A stretch of 64,000 nt of DNA from CAYOZN01 sp964408455 (GCA_964408455.1 CAYOZN010000025.1:31320-95319), one strand, 5' to 3'; shown: positions 26,248 through 35,515, counted from the stretch's first letter. The notes: generated by a model from the sequence alone, not told the origin. Numbers and translations: made by a program.

Positions 26248-28749
26248 ATGCGCGTGAACGGCGATGACATCACCAGCTCCATCGATCTTCACCAGGTCTG
26301 GATTGACTCGGCCCGGGCGGAGTTGAAGAACCTGCGCAAGAAGCGGTCAGAGGCCGGCCGCGCGCCGCAACCGTCGCCGGACGCGGGTATTCGCGATGCT
26401 TTGGAGGAGTCGCTTGCCGGTTACACATTGGGGGAGACCATTAGTCGCGGCGGCCAGGGCGTCGTCATCAAGGCCGTGCAGAAGGCGACGCGACGCGACG
26501 TGGCCGTCAAGGTGCTTCGCGAGGGGCCGCTGGCCAGCGAGCAGGAGCGCAGCCGTTTCGAGCGCGAGGTGCAGATTCTTGCCCAGCTCAAGCACGCGAA
26601 CATCGTGACGGTGCTGGACAGCGGCTCGGCGGCCGGTACGCACTATTTCATCATGGATTACATCCCGGGCTGGCCACTGGACGAGTTCGTCCGGCGCCAC
26701 GCCCTGCCGGTGCGGCAGCGGCTGCTCCTCTTCGTCAAGATCTGTCGTGCCATTAACGTGGCCCACCTCCGGGGCATCATCCACCGCGACCTGAAGCCCG
26801 GTAACATCCGCGTGGATCCTTCCGGCGAGCCGCACATCCTCGACTTCGGCCTCGCCAAGGTGAGCGACTTCGACGAGCTGGCCACGTCGCGGACCGAGCT
26901 GCGCACGCTGACGGGCCAATTCATCGGCTCGCTGCCCTGGGCGGCGCCCGAGCAGATTTCCGGCCGGCCCGAGCACGTCGAGCTGCGGACCGATGTCTAT
27001 GCCCTCGGGGTGCTGCTCTATCAGACTCTGACCGGTCGATTTCCGTACGACGTGACCGGCAGCTTCCGCGAGGCGCTGGAGAATATCTGCAGTGCCGATC
27101 CGCCGCGGCCCAGCTCGGTGCAGCAGGCGCTGGACGACGAGCTCGACCACATCGTGCTCAAATGCCTGCGCAAGAGCCCGGAGGACCGGTACCAAAGTGC
27201 CGGAGACGTGGCACGCGACATTGAGCGGTATCTCGCCGGTGAACCCATCGAGGCCAAGCGCGACAGCCACTGGTACCTGCTGCGGAAGACCATCCGGCGA
27301 CACCGGGTGTCGGCGGCCATCGGCGGCCTGGTGATTCTGCTGATCGCCACGGTCGCCGTGGGGCTGGGTGTTCTCTATCAGCGCGAACGCCAGGCCAGCG
27401 ACAGGGAGCGAACGCTGCGCACCGCGGCCGAACAGGCGGAGGCGCGGGCCATTTCCTCGCGCGAAGAGGCCGAGCGCCAGGCGCGCGCGAAAACCGCCGT
27501 CAACGAGTTCTTCTGCTTCGAAGTCCTGGCGGCGGCCGCGCCGGACCGGCTGGGCCGCGAGGCGACCATCCACGCCGCGATGAACGCCGCGGCCGACAGA
27601 GTGGATGACCAGTTCCAGGCGTACCCGCTGATCGCCGGGCAGATTCACTACGCCATGGGCACGAGCTACTTTCGGCTCGGCGAAGTGGACAAGGCCATCG
27701 AGCATCTGGCGTCGTCGGTCCGGCGGATGACGGAAGCGCTGGGACCGCAGCACGAAGACGTGATGCACGCGCGCAATGATCTGGCACGGGCATACGAGAA
27801 CGCCGGGGCTTTCGAAGACGCCCGGTCGCACTTCGAGGCGTGCCTTGCATATTGGCGCAGGACGCGCGGCGAAAGCGACGAGGAAACACTGAAGATCATG
27901 GTCAACCTGGGCTGGCTGCACCTGCGACTCGGAGACGTGAAGACGGCCGAAGGAATGACCCGCTCGGCCTACGAAGTCGCGCTGGCGTCGCTTGGCCCGG
28001 ATAACGAGTTGACCCGCAACGCCCGTGGAAACCTGGGCATTGTCTATCTCGAGTCGGATCGGCCGGAGCTTGCCGAGCCGCATCTCCGCGCCGATCTCGA
28101 GTCGTCGCGGCGGCTGCTCGGCAACGACGATCCCGCCACGCTGGTGGCCATGGGCAACATGGCCGAGCTGCTGCGCACGCTCGGCCGGACGGCCGAGGCC
28201 GAGGAGCTGATGGTCGAAAGCCTGGAATCCCGCAAGCGCGTGCTGGGGCCGGCGCACCCCAGCACCATTCTCCAGATGAACAACCTGGCAATGTTCTATG
28301 GACGCCAGCAAGAGAATGAGCGTGCGGCAGTCATGCTGGAGGAGGCCATCGAACAGGGCATTAATGGCTTGGGCGATTCACATCCCACGGTCGTGTCGAT
28401 GACGAGCAACCTGGCCGCGGTCTACGATCGGCTCGAACGCCATGTCGATGCAGAGCCGCTGCATCGCACGGCGCTCGACAAGGCGCGGGGATATCTGCCC
28501 GGCGATCACGTCTATGTCGGGCTCTACCTGTCGCGCCTCGGCCGCTGCCTCATGTCCCTCGATCGCGCCTCCGATGCAGAGGCACCGCTGCTTCAGGGCT
28601 ATGAAATCCTTCAAAAGGGCGGCGAAGAGAGTCAGGCGCGCGAGACGGCCGATGCGCTGGCGGAGCTGAATCGCCAGCTGAACCGCGGGCCGGAGGCGGA
28701 CGCATGGCGCGCCAAGGGGAACGGAGCTGCGGCGCGACCGGCGCCCTGA
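26248..28749 (+). CDS. Serine/threonine protein kinase with TPR repeats
   Basis: 833 residues from ATG 26248; an ATG 21 codons upstream (26185), 0 bp from the sigma stop, is also possible. Kinase domain: SRGGQGVVIKA loop, Lys88 (VAVKVL), HRDLKPGN with His179-Arg180-Asp181, DFG at 199-201, APEQ in the activation segment; complete and likely active. A transmembrane helix follows (AAIGGLVILLIATVAVGLGV), then a coiled-coil stretch rich in Arg/Glu/Ala, then TPRs (HEDVMHARNDLARAYENAGA-type, HPSTILQMNNLAMFYG). Likely a membrane receptor kinase controlled together with the upstream sigma factor. Confidence 0.93.
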   Translation: MRVNGDDITSSIDLHQVWIDSARAELKNLRKKRSEAGRAPQPSPDAGIRDALEESLAGYTLGETISRGGQGVVIKAVQKATRRDVAVKVLREGPLASEQERSRFEREVQILAQLKHANIVTVLDSGSAAGTHYFIMDYIPGWPLDEFVRRHALPVRQRLLLFVKICRAINVAHLRGIIHRDLKPGNIRVDPSGEPHILDFGLAKVSDFDELATSRTELRTLTGQFIGSLPWAAPEQISGRPEHVELRTDVYALGVLLYQTLTGRFPYDVTGSFREALENICSADPPRPSSVQQALDDELDHIVLKCLRKSPEDRYQSAGDVARDIERYLAGEPIEAKRDSHWYLLRKTIRRHRVSAAIGGLVILLIATVAVGLGVLYQRERQASDRERTLRTAAEQAEARAISSREEAERQARAKTAVNEFFCFEVLAAAAPDRLGREATIHAAMNAAADRVDDQFQAYPLIAGQIHYAMGTSYFRLGEVDKAIEHLASSVRRMTEALGPQHEDVMHARNDLARAYENAGAFEDARSHFEACLAYWRRTRGESDEETLKIMVNLGWLHLRLGDVKTAEGMTRSAYEVALASLGPDNELTRNARGNLGIVYLESDRPELAEPHLRADLESSRRLLGNDDPATLVAMGNMAELLRTLGRTAEAEELMVESLESRKRVLGPAHPSTILQMNNLAMFYGRQQENERAAVMLEEAIEQGINGLGDSHPTVVSMTSNLAAVYDRLERHVDAEPLHRTALDKARGYLPGDHVYVGLYLSRLGRCLMSLDRASDAEAPLLQGYEILQKGGEESQARETADALAELNRQLNRGPEADAWRAKGNGAAARPAP

Positions 28750-28843
28750 TCGGACAGCGCGAGGCGGCGATCGGGTCGTTCGGCGGCTGCCCGACCGTTA
28801 TACTGGGCGCGACAGGATCGAGGTTGCCGCGGCGAGCGCGCCC

Positions 28844-31078
28844 ATGAGCATTGGTCAGGATATTCCCCGCGTTGACGGGCTTGCAAAGCTGTGCGGACGG
28901 GCCTTGTACGTCGATGACGTGAAAGTGCCCGGCGTCCTGCACGGTGGGACCGTTCGCGCACCGATTGCCCGCGGCCGCATCAGGCACATACATTTCGATC
29001 CGGCAATCGACTGGTCGGAGTTCGTGATCGTCGATCATCGCGATCTGCCGGGGCCGAACACCATAAAGCTGATCGAGGCGGACTGGCCGGTGCTCGCGGC
29101 CGGCGAATTCCGGCATAAGTACGAGCCGGTCGTGCTGCTCGCCCACCGGTCCATTCAAAAACTGCGTGAGGGCCTGCGCGCCGTGCGCGTTGAGGTGGAG
29201 CCGCTCCCGGCAATGCTCGATCCCGAAGCGGCCTTGTCGCCGGAGACGATTCAGCACGGTGACGACAACGTGCTGAAGCAGCTGGAAATCGACAAAGGTG
29301 ACGTGGCGGCGGCATTTCGTTCGGCGGCGCACGTGGTCGAGGGGCGCTACACGACCGGTGCTCAGGAACATGTCTACCTTGAGACGCAGGGTATGCTGGC
29401 GTGGCCCGAAAACGGGCGGCTCGCCATCCGCGGCAGCATGCAGTGTCCGTACTACGTGCTGGATGCGCTGACGCACCTGTTCGGCCGGCCGCGCGAGGCG
29501 TTTCGCGTCGTGCAGGCCCCGGTCGGCGGCGGCTTCGGCGGCAAGGAGGACTTTCCCTCGATGCTGGCGGCCCATGCGGCCCTGCTGGCTGAGAAAGGCG
29601 GCGCGCCGGTGAAGATGGTGTACGACCGCCACGAGGATATGGCGGTGACGACCAAGCGGCACCCGAGTGTGGTCCGGCATCGCACGGCGCTGGACGTCGA
29701 CGGCCGGTTGCTGGCCATGGAGATCGACGTGCTGATGGACGGCGGGGCGTACGTGACGCTGTCGCCGGTGGTGCTCAGCCGCGGGTGCATTCATGCCGCG
29801 GGTCCCTACGCGTGCGAGAACGTGCGGGTTCGCGGCCGCGCGATACTGACGAACACCGTGCCATACGGCGCCTTCCGAGGTTTTGGCGCGCCGCAAACGG
29901 TCTTCGCCATGGAGTGTCACATGGATGTCATCGCGCGGCGGCTGGGAATGGACCCGGTCGAGCTGCGGCGCCGCAACTTGCTGTGCGAGGGGCAGACGCT
30001 GGCGACCGGGCAGGTGATGCGCGATCATGTGGATCTGCGGAGCTTGATGGATGCGGCACTGGCGGAGGCGAAGTACGAAGAGCGGCGCGCCGCCCACGCG
30101 GCGTTCAATGCGAAACACCCGTATCTCCGCCGCGGCATCGGCATTGCGACCTTTCATCACGGCTCAGGCTTCACCGGCAGTGGTGAGACGTACCTGGCAT
30201 CGGAGGTGCGGGTTGAGGGTCTGCCGGATGGGACCGTCGAAGTGCAGACGGCCCAGACCGACATGGGGCAGGGCACGACGACGATATTGACGCAGATCGC
30301 GGCCGAGCGGCTGGGGGTGTCGGAAGGTGCCGTGCGCGTGGCAGAGCCCGATACGTCGCGCGTGCCAAACAGCGGGCCGACGGTGGCCAGCCGCACGGCG
30401 ATGGTGGTGGGGCGGTTGGTGGAGATGGCGTGCGATGATCTGGTTCGCAGGTTGGAAGGGAGTCACGGGTTGGAAACCCGTGCCACAGATCATGGTGCCA
30501 CAGCGCTGTCGGTTGCTATTCGGGCATGGCATGGCCGGGCGGGCAGCGGGCCGCTGATCGGCACGGCACGGTATGAGAAGCCCGCAGACATCAACTGGGA
30601 TGACGCGACTTACCGCGGAGATGCGTATGCCGCCTACGGTTGGGCAACGTACGTGGCCGACGTCGAAGTGGACCTGCGAACATATGCCACGACGGTGCGC
30701 GACTTCGTCGCCCGCCAGGACGTGGGCCGCGTGCTGAACCCGACGCTGGCGCGCGGTCAGGTGCAGGGCGGCGTGGCCCAGGGCATCGGCTGGGCCTTGT
30801 ATGAACACGTCGTGTTCGACGGCGATGGCGCGATGCAGAATGCCCAGATGACCAACTACATCATTCCCGCGGCGGCCGATCTGCCGCCGATCCGTGTTTC
30901 TTTCGAGGAGTCGCCATCGCAATACGGACCCGGCGGGGCGAAGGGCATTGGCGAACTGCCGATGGACGGCGCGGCCCCTGCGGTGATCAACGCGGTGTGC
31001 AACGCCGTCGCCAGCGAGTTGAACGACGTACCGATGACACCCGAGCGGTTGATGCACGCAGTTGATGAACCGGGATGA
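28844..31078 (+). CDS. Molybdenum hydroxylase large (Moco-binding) subunit, xanthine dehydrogenase family
   Basis: 744 residues. Seen: N-terminal Ald_Xan_dh domain (IPRVDGLAKLCGRALYVDD), substrate/Moco segments APVGGGFGGKED, PYGAFRGFGAPQ, QTDMGQGTTTILTQIAAERL, and the active-site Glu in GGAKGIGELPMDGAA. It hydroxylates N-heterocycles or aldehydes; xanthine, 4-hydroxybenzoyl-CoA or another substrate cannot be told apart here. It is the first gene of an L-S-M operon with the 2Fe-2S and FAD subunits at 31171 and 31644. Residues 541-548 are encoded by an in-frame hairpin repeat (30464-30482), an unusual insertion in a metabolic enzyme. Confidence 0.9.
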   Translation: MSIGQDIPRVDGLAKLCGRALYVDDVKVPGVLHGGTVRAPIARGRIRHIHFDPAIDWSEFVIVDHRDLPGPNTIKLIEADWPVLAAGEFRHKYEPVVLLAHRSIQKLREGLRAVRVEVEPLPAMLDPEAALSPETIQHGDDNVLKQLEIDKGDVAAAFRSAAHVVEGRYTTGAQEHVYLETQGMLAWPENGRLAIRGSMQCPYYVLDALTHLFGRPREAFRVVQAPVGGGFGGKEDFPSMLAAHAALLAEKGGAPVKMVYDRHEDMAVTTKRHPSVVRHRTALDVDGRLLAMEIDVLMDGGAYVTLSPVVLSRGCIHAAGPYACENVRVRGRAILTNTVPYGAFRGFGAPQTVFAMECHMDVIARRLGMDPVELRRRNLLCEGQTLATGQVMRDHVDLRSLMDAALAEAKYEERRAAHAAFNAKHPYLRRGIGIATFHHGSGFTGSGETYLASEVRVEGLPDGTVEVQTAQTDMGQGTTTILTQIAAERLGVSEGAVRVAEPDTSRVPNSGPTVASRTAMVVGRLVEMACDDLVRRLEGSHGLETRATDHGATALSVAIRAWHGRAGSGPLIGTARYEKPADINWDDATYRGDAYAAYGWATYVADVEVDLRTYATTVRDFVARQDVGRVLNPTLARGQVQGGVAQGIGWALYEHVVFDGDGAMQNAQMTNYIIPAAADLPPIRVSFEESPSQYGPGGAKGIGELPMDGAAPAVINAVCNAVASELNDVPMTPERLMHAVDEPG
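30464..30482 (+). repeat. Hairpin repeat inside the molybdenum hydroxylase gene
   Basis: CACGGGTT-gga-AACCCGTG followed by CCACA: 8-bp arms, 3-nt loop. It encodes HGLETRAT in frame. Same CAC...GTG frame as the intergenic hairpins at 33641, 52519, 54176 and the 60.5-60.9 kb array. Confidence 0.85.
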
Positions 31079-31170
31079 ACGGCCCGCGCGCGGTTGCAAT
31101 CTGAGCCGAATCATCCTCAATCCGGACGATGGCGCACGATGAGGAGGTCTGAGTCAACAGAAGAGGCCCC

Positions 31171-31647
31171 ATGGAGCGTATCGATCTCCAATTCACGTTG
31201 AACGGCAATCCCGTGCAGGTTCGCGTCCCGCTTGACGCGCGCCTGCTCGATGTGCTGCGTTATGACTGCCGCATGCCCGGCACCAAGGAAGGCTGCGGCG
31301 AGGGCGAGTGTGGCGCGTGTTGCGTCATCCTCGACGGCCTGCCGGTCAACTCGTGCCTGGTGCCCGCCTTTCAGGCGCAAGGTGCAACGATTGCGACCGT
31401 GGAGTCGACCGATGCCGCACTGGCGGAAGTACTCAACCGTACCGGCGCTTCACAGTGCGGGGCATGTACGCCCGGTGTCGTCATGTCGTTGCGATGGCTC
31501 CTCGAGCATCCCGAATGGGCCACGCGTGTCGATCTCGCCGACTTCATGAGCGGCAATCTGTGCCGCTGCACCGGATACGACGGCATCCTGGCCGGCGTGC
31601 GGGCAGCGCTGGCGGCCGAAGGCATCACCCGGCGGGAGGCGACGTGA
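31171..31647 (+). CDS. Molybdenum hydroxylase 2Fe-2S subunit
   Basis: 158 residues, the standard size. N-terminal plant-ferredoxin-type cluster: KEGCGEGECGACCVILDGLP with the fourth Cys in VNSCLVP. C-terminal helical 2Fe-2S domain: ASQCGACTPGVVM and LCRCTGYDGI. It passes electrons from the molybdenum centre to the FAD subunit. It sits 92 bp after the large subunit and overlaps the FAD subunit by 4 bp (GTGA), showing translational coupling. Confidence 0.95.
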   Translation: MERIDLQFTLNGNPVQVRVPLDARLLDVLRYDCRMPGTKEGCGEGECGACCVILDGLPVNSCLVPAFQAQGATIATVESTDAALAEVLNRTGASQCGACTPGVVMSLRWLLEHPEWATRVDLADFMSGNLCRCTGYDGILAGVRAALAAEGITRREAT

Positions 31648-32489
31648 AGCTGCTCTCTCCGCGCAATCTCGACGAGGCACTGGCAATGCTGGCCGGGGCC
31701 GCGGCGCGCGGCAACGGCACCATTACGCCTTTCGCCGGCGGTACCGACCTGATGGTCTCGTGGCACCAGCGGCCGAAGCACGACCTGACGCTGATGGATC
31801 TCTCGCGCGTTGACGACTTGAGCGGTTTGCGCATGACCGACGAAGTGCTGACACTCGGGGCGCGGGCGACTTACTGGCACGTGCTCTGCGAGCGTGCCGT
31901 CTCGACGGCATTTCCACTGCTGGCCGATGCCGCCCGGCAGGTCGGCGCCATCCAGATTCAGACGCGGGGCACCTGGGCGGGCAACATCGGCAACGGTTCG
32001 CCCGCGGCCGACGGTGTGCCGGTATTGATGGCCTATGACGCAGGCGTGGTCCTGGCCTCGGTACGCGGGCGACGCGAGGTGCGGCTCGATGAATACTACA
32101 CCGGATACCGGCAGAGCGTGCGGGCGCCGGACGAGTTGATCGCCGAAATACGCGTGCCGCGGCGATTGCGCGATGTTCAGCGATTCCACAAGGTGGGGGC
32201 CCGCCGCGCGCAAGCCATCACCAAGGTCGGCGTCGCCGTGGTGCACGACGCGTGCGGTTGGCGCATCGTGGCCAACAGCGTCGCGCCGGTCGTCTGCCGA
32301 TGCCGCCATCTGGAAGCCGCGCTCGACGCCGGGCAATCATTCAGCAGCCCTACGGAGTTGGAGTCCGTCTTGTCACGGGATATTTCGCCGATCGACGACG
32401 TCCGCTCGACGGCGTTGTACAGGCGCCGGGTGCTGGCGCGGCTCATCCATCATGAACTGGCCGATGCCGGGGCGCTGTCAATCCGTTGA
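31644..32489 (+). CDS. Molybdenum hydroxylase FAD-binding subunit
   Basis: 281 residues from GTG 31644, which overlaps the previous TGA. The ribosome site GGCGGGAGG lies inside the 2Fe-2S gene. FAD motifs PFAGGTDLMV and TWAGNIGNGSPAADG are present, followed by the CO dehydrogenase flavoprotein C-terminal domain (FHKVGARRAQAITKVGVAVV). It accepts electrons from the 2Fe-2S subunit and passes them to NAD or another acceptor. No maturation or Moco genes are adjacent. Confidence 0.93.
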   Translation: MKLLSPRNLDEALAMLAGAAARGNGTITPFAGGTDLMVSWHQRPKHDLTLMDLSRVDDLSGLRMTDEVLTLGARATYWHVLCERAVSTAFPLLADAARQVGAIQIQTRGTWAGNIGNGSPAADGVPVLMAYDAGVVLASVRGRREVRLDEYYTGYRQSVRAPDELIAEIRVPRRLRDVQRFHKVGARRAQAITKVGVAVVHDACGWRIVANSVAPVVCRCRHLEAALDAGQSFSSPTELESVLSRDISPIDDVRSTALYRRRVLARLIHHELADAGALSIR

Positions 32490-32586
32490 CGCGCGTTTCA
32501 GAACTGCCTGGTTCGGCTTCCGCTCGATTCGCTCACGTGTGCGCCGGCATGGAAGAAGACGGCTGGGCGAGAAAGGTGCCTGGCTT

Positions 32587-33504
32587 TCAATCGCCCTTGC
32601 GCATGGCCGTCAGCACCGGGTTCGGATCGTGGATGGTCAGAGCAACGGCGCGCTTGTCCGCAATCTTGAAGCGGATGCGGACGGCCGGCGCGCCGACGGG
32701 GGCGAAGGCGTGTTCCTCGACGACGTGCATGAGCCGTGCCTCGCCGCCGGCACGGCGGATGGCCAGAATGCCGCTGGAGTGCACGTGGACGTCGAAGGCA
32801 TCGCCGGGGCCGGGGCCGAAGGTATAAAGACCGAGGTAGAGCTGCTTTTCGGCCTCGGACGCCGCCCGCCGGCCGGGACCGACGTCGGCATCGCCGAGAG
32901 ATTCGAGGTATTCTTCCACTTCGCGGGCTTTGGCGCGGTGTTCGTCGGTGTTGCGTGTCTGCGAGATGGCATTGCGGGCGTGCTGGAGCAGCGTAATGCC
33001 GTGGGGGCCGGAGATTCGCTGGATGCCGGGCATGGCCTGGACGACCGCGCGAACGGCGTCGAGATGACCGAACATGGCGAGGGTGAAGAGGTTCGGCCGG
33101 GCGCCGTGTTCGATGAGAAGTGTCGCGATGTCGGCACGACCGGTGTGGGAGGCGGCGCCGAGGGCGGTCTCCCAGTCGCCGAAGCCCCAGTCCCAGGCGG
33201 CCTTGGCCAGCGTGGGGTGGGCGGTGACGAGCTCGCGGACGCGGTCGATGTTGGCGTGGGAGGCGCCGACGACCGAGCGAACGAGGTCGGGATGCTGGCG
33301 CGGAAAGTCGGGGTGAACGGGCGGAGCCTCGCCGGCGCCGCCGCCTGCCGCCACGGAGCGAGCGTCGTCAAATGCCAGGGCGTGGGCACCGGCGAGGACA
33401 ACGGCGGCGGGCGGGAGGAGGATGAGCCATTCGCGGCGAGAGAGGGCGGCGGGTGATTCATGCGATTCTGCCGAAACGCGGGCGCGGGGTCGGGCGAGGG
33501 CCAT
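32587..33504 (-). CDS. Exported ankyrin-repeat protein (Tat-type signal)
   Basis: 305 residues from ATG 33504. Twin-arginine signal: SRREWLILLPPAAVVLAGAH. Two or three ankyrin repeats follow (RVRELVTAHPTLAKAAWDWG, then GDWETALGAASHTGRADIAT, then LLIEHGARPNLFTLAMFGHL and LDAVRAVVQAMPGI). The C-terminal ~100 residues form a separate beta-type domain (LYLGLYTFGPGPGDAFDVHV). No family is recognised for that part. Convergent with the FAD subunit gene and probably periplasmic. Confidence 0.75.
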   Translation of the reverse strand: MALARPRARVSAESHESPAALSRREWLILLPPAAVVLAGAHALAFDDARSVAAGGGAGEAPPVHPDFPRQHPDLVRSVVGASHANIDRVRELVTAHPTLAKAAWDWGFGDWETALGAASHTGRADIATLLIEHGARPNLFTLAMFGHLDAVRAVVQAMPGIQRISGPHGITLLQHARNAISQTRNTDEHRAKAREVEEYLESLGDADVGPGRRAASEAEKQLYLGLYTFGPGPGDAFDVHVHSSGILAIRRAGGEARLMHVVEEHAFAPVGAPAVRIRFKIADKRAVALTIHDPNPVLTAMRKGD

Positions 33505-33640
33505 TTGTGAACTCCGAGTGGGATGCGCGGGGCATTTGAAAGAACGCACGCGGGTGAGCGGGTTCACGGATGTGAGAGAGGAGTGCGCGCGGTGTGCGAA
33601 GCCCGTCTGGTTCACGCGTTTTCCCTTCAGACGCGTCTCG

Positions 33641-33659
33641 CACCGGCTATTAGCCGGTG
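33641..33659. repeat. Hairpin repeat at the 3' end of a coding gene
   Basis: CACCGGCT-att-AGCCGGTG followed by CCACA. The stop codon of the minus-strand gene ending at 33650 (TAA) is inside the loop and inner stem, so the element supplies that gene's last codons and terminator codon. Confidence 0.85.
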
Positions 33660-35251
33660 CCACATCGGATTGGGGAAGGATTGGATGACGGCGTTGGGTG
33701 GGAAGCGCCTGCGCTGCACTTTTTGCAGATGGCGGAGCGGTCGGATACCGGGCGGGCATGGTTGGAGGCCGAGGAAGGCCGGCCTGGACTGTCGAGTTCG
33801 CCGCCGCATCGAGCGCACCAGCGGCCTTCGCATTCTGCGATGAGCTTTGCGAGGTCGTAGAAGCTGACGATGTCATCGGGAAGTCGCAGGCGGCTGCGGG
33901 CGTGGTTCGAACTCAGCCGCTGCAAGAGATAAACAAGAATCAAGAGGGCAATGGATGCGAGGGCGATCGTTGGGACCGCGAGAAGGGCCTCGACGAGATA
34001 GCCGTGCGGCGGAGGGTGCGACGTCGGCCAGACGGAAAGCGTTTCGACATTGTACTTCCACCGTGCGCACTGCGCTACGCCATACATGGCGAGCACGGCC
34101 AGCACGGATCGCACGAGCAGACGGACGGGGCCTGCGCCTCGGTGCCGCAGCGGCGGCACCTTGCTGAACTCGGAACGGACGCGCGACCAGAAGGCAGGCA
34201 GGCGATCTTTGTCCACGATGCGCTCGACGCGGTGCCAGGGGCCGAAATATGCATTTGGCTGGATCTCGCCAAGCGTGCGGCGGAGAAAATTGAAGGCACC
34301 GGGGGGTACCGTTTTGAAGTTACCGCACTCCGGGCAGCGCAGGGCGGCGATGCCGCTGAGATCGTAGCCGCACGTTTTGCACCAGCCGCCGCGCTCGCCG
34401 GCCATAAGGGAGGCCAGATCGCCGAAGGTGCGCATGCCGGGGGGAAGCTGCGGGCGTGCTCCGATCGTGCGCGTGACGATGAGGACGATAAAGAGGAGTA
34501 TCGCAGCCGCGCCGGCGAACGGCGCGAACAATAACAGCGCCGTGATTGCAAATGTCATTGGATCGGCACTGGGGCTCAAACCGATCCGCGGGGCAGCCAG
34601 CGCCACACCGGCGATCCATGCCGCCAGGCACAGCACTACGCCCCAACCGCCGGCGAGGTGTTCCTGCGCCCATGCCCAGCCGCCGACGGAGGCTTCCGGC
34701 AATTTCGCCGGCGCTGTCCAGCGTATGCGATCGAGCAGGCGCTTGAGATGGCGGCCGCGAAGGCGCGTGGTAATCTCGGTGTGGGAGTCGAAGTGCTGTG
34801 CGGCGGGGTGCACGTCGCGGACGATTCGCCGCAGGGTTTCCATAGCTTCGACGGCTTTGAGCGTTGGTGCGGTGGCGCCAGCCGGCGGGAGACTGCGCGA
34901 TTGGGCGCGGAAGGTGAGCAGATCGACGAGGCGACCGAAAGTGAACGGGGGCGCGGTGCTGATCTGGCGGTCGTGGGCGGAGATTTGAGTTGATTCACCG
35001 GCGATCCAAAGCCAGTCGTCTGCCGTGAGCGAGATGCCCAGTGTGTTTTCAACGTGCAACTGGAACTCGATGTACTCGAGGCTGTCGCCGCCGCATTCGT
35101 CGTTCAGGTAACGGTCGATGCGCATGTCGCGGGTGATTGTCTGAGACTTGCCACTGATGTCGTTGCAGATGTTCTGCACGCAGACGAGGATGTCTTCAGG
35201 CGAGGTACGGTCTGACTCTGGCGAGGACGGGGGTTGGTCAGAAGCGGACAT
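33650..35251 (-). CDS. Membrane protein with ACP-like N-terminus and two zinc ribbons
   Basis: 533 residues from ATG 35251 (AAAGGGGAC before it). N-terminal ~90 residues resemble acyl-carrier proteins: VQNICNDISGKSQTITRDMR, then NDECGGDSLEYIEFQLHVEN, then LGISLTADDW. The DSLEYIE sits where the phosphopantetheine DSL motif would be. Then two hydrophobic hairpins (VVLCLAAWIAGVALAAP; FAITALLLFAPFAGAAAIL), a zinc ribbon (CKTCGYDLSGIAALRCPEC), two more helices near 430-480, and a last ribbon (CARCGG...CKKC). Function unknown. The ACP-membrane-ribbon combination is odd. Its tail comes from a hairpin repeat. Confidence 0.65.
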   Translation of the reverse strand: MSASDQPPSSPESDRTSPEDILVCVQNICNDISGKSQTITRDMRIDRYLNDECGGDSLEYIEFQLHVENTLGISLTADDWLWIAGESTQISAHDRQISTAPPFTFGRLVDLLTFRAQSRSLPPAGATAPTLKAVEAMETLRRIVRDVHPAAQHFDSHTEITTRLRGRHLKRLLDRIRWTAPAKLPEASVGGWAWAQEHLAGGWGVVLCLAAWIAGVALAAPRIGLSPSADPMTFAITALLLFAPFAGAAAILLFIVLIVTRTIGARPQLPPGMRTFGDLASLMAGERGGWCKTCGYDLSGIAALRCPECGNFKTVPPGAFNFLRRTLGEIQPNAYFGPWHRVERIVDKDRLPAFWSRVRSEFSKVPPLRHRGAGPVRLLVRSVLAVLAMYGVAQCARWKYNVETLSVWPTSHPPPHGYLVEALLAVPTIALASIALLILVYLLQRLSSNHARSRLRLPDDIVSFYDLAKLIAECEGRWCARCGGELDSPGRPSSASNHARPVSDRSAICKKCSAGASHPTPSSNPSPIRCGTG

Positions 35252-35280
35252 GTCCCCTTTATATGCCAATCCCGGGCGGT

Positions 35281-35512
35281 GCCCCAGCATGCCTGCGCTG
35301 CGCTTAGGCATGCCACCCCAGTGACCGTCCTTCAACTTCGCACTGCTTGAAGCAGTGGCACACGGGATGTTCGAGCCGGTGCTCCAGCATGCCTGCGCTG
35401 CGCTTAGGCATGCCACCCCTGTGACCATCCTTCAGCTTCGCACTGCTTGAAGCAGTGGCACGCGAGATGTCTGCTCAACTTCGCACTGCTAGGAGCAGTG
35501 GCACACGCAGAA
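35281..35512. repeat. Compound repeat block, two 100-bp units plus a partial unit
   Basis: Unit one component: GCATGCCT...AGGCATGC hairpin (35287 and 35387) followed by CACCCC. Second component: CACTGCTT-g-AAGCAGTG hairpin followed by GCAC (35341, 35441). A third degenerate CACTGCTAGGAGCAGTG lies near 35484-35500. Period is 100 bp. It lies between two minus-strand genes. The second component is the reverse complement of the 60.5-60.9 kb array unit. Confidence 0.9.
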
Positions 35513-35515
35513 TGA

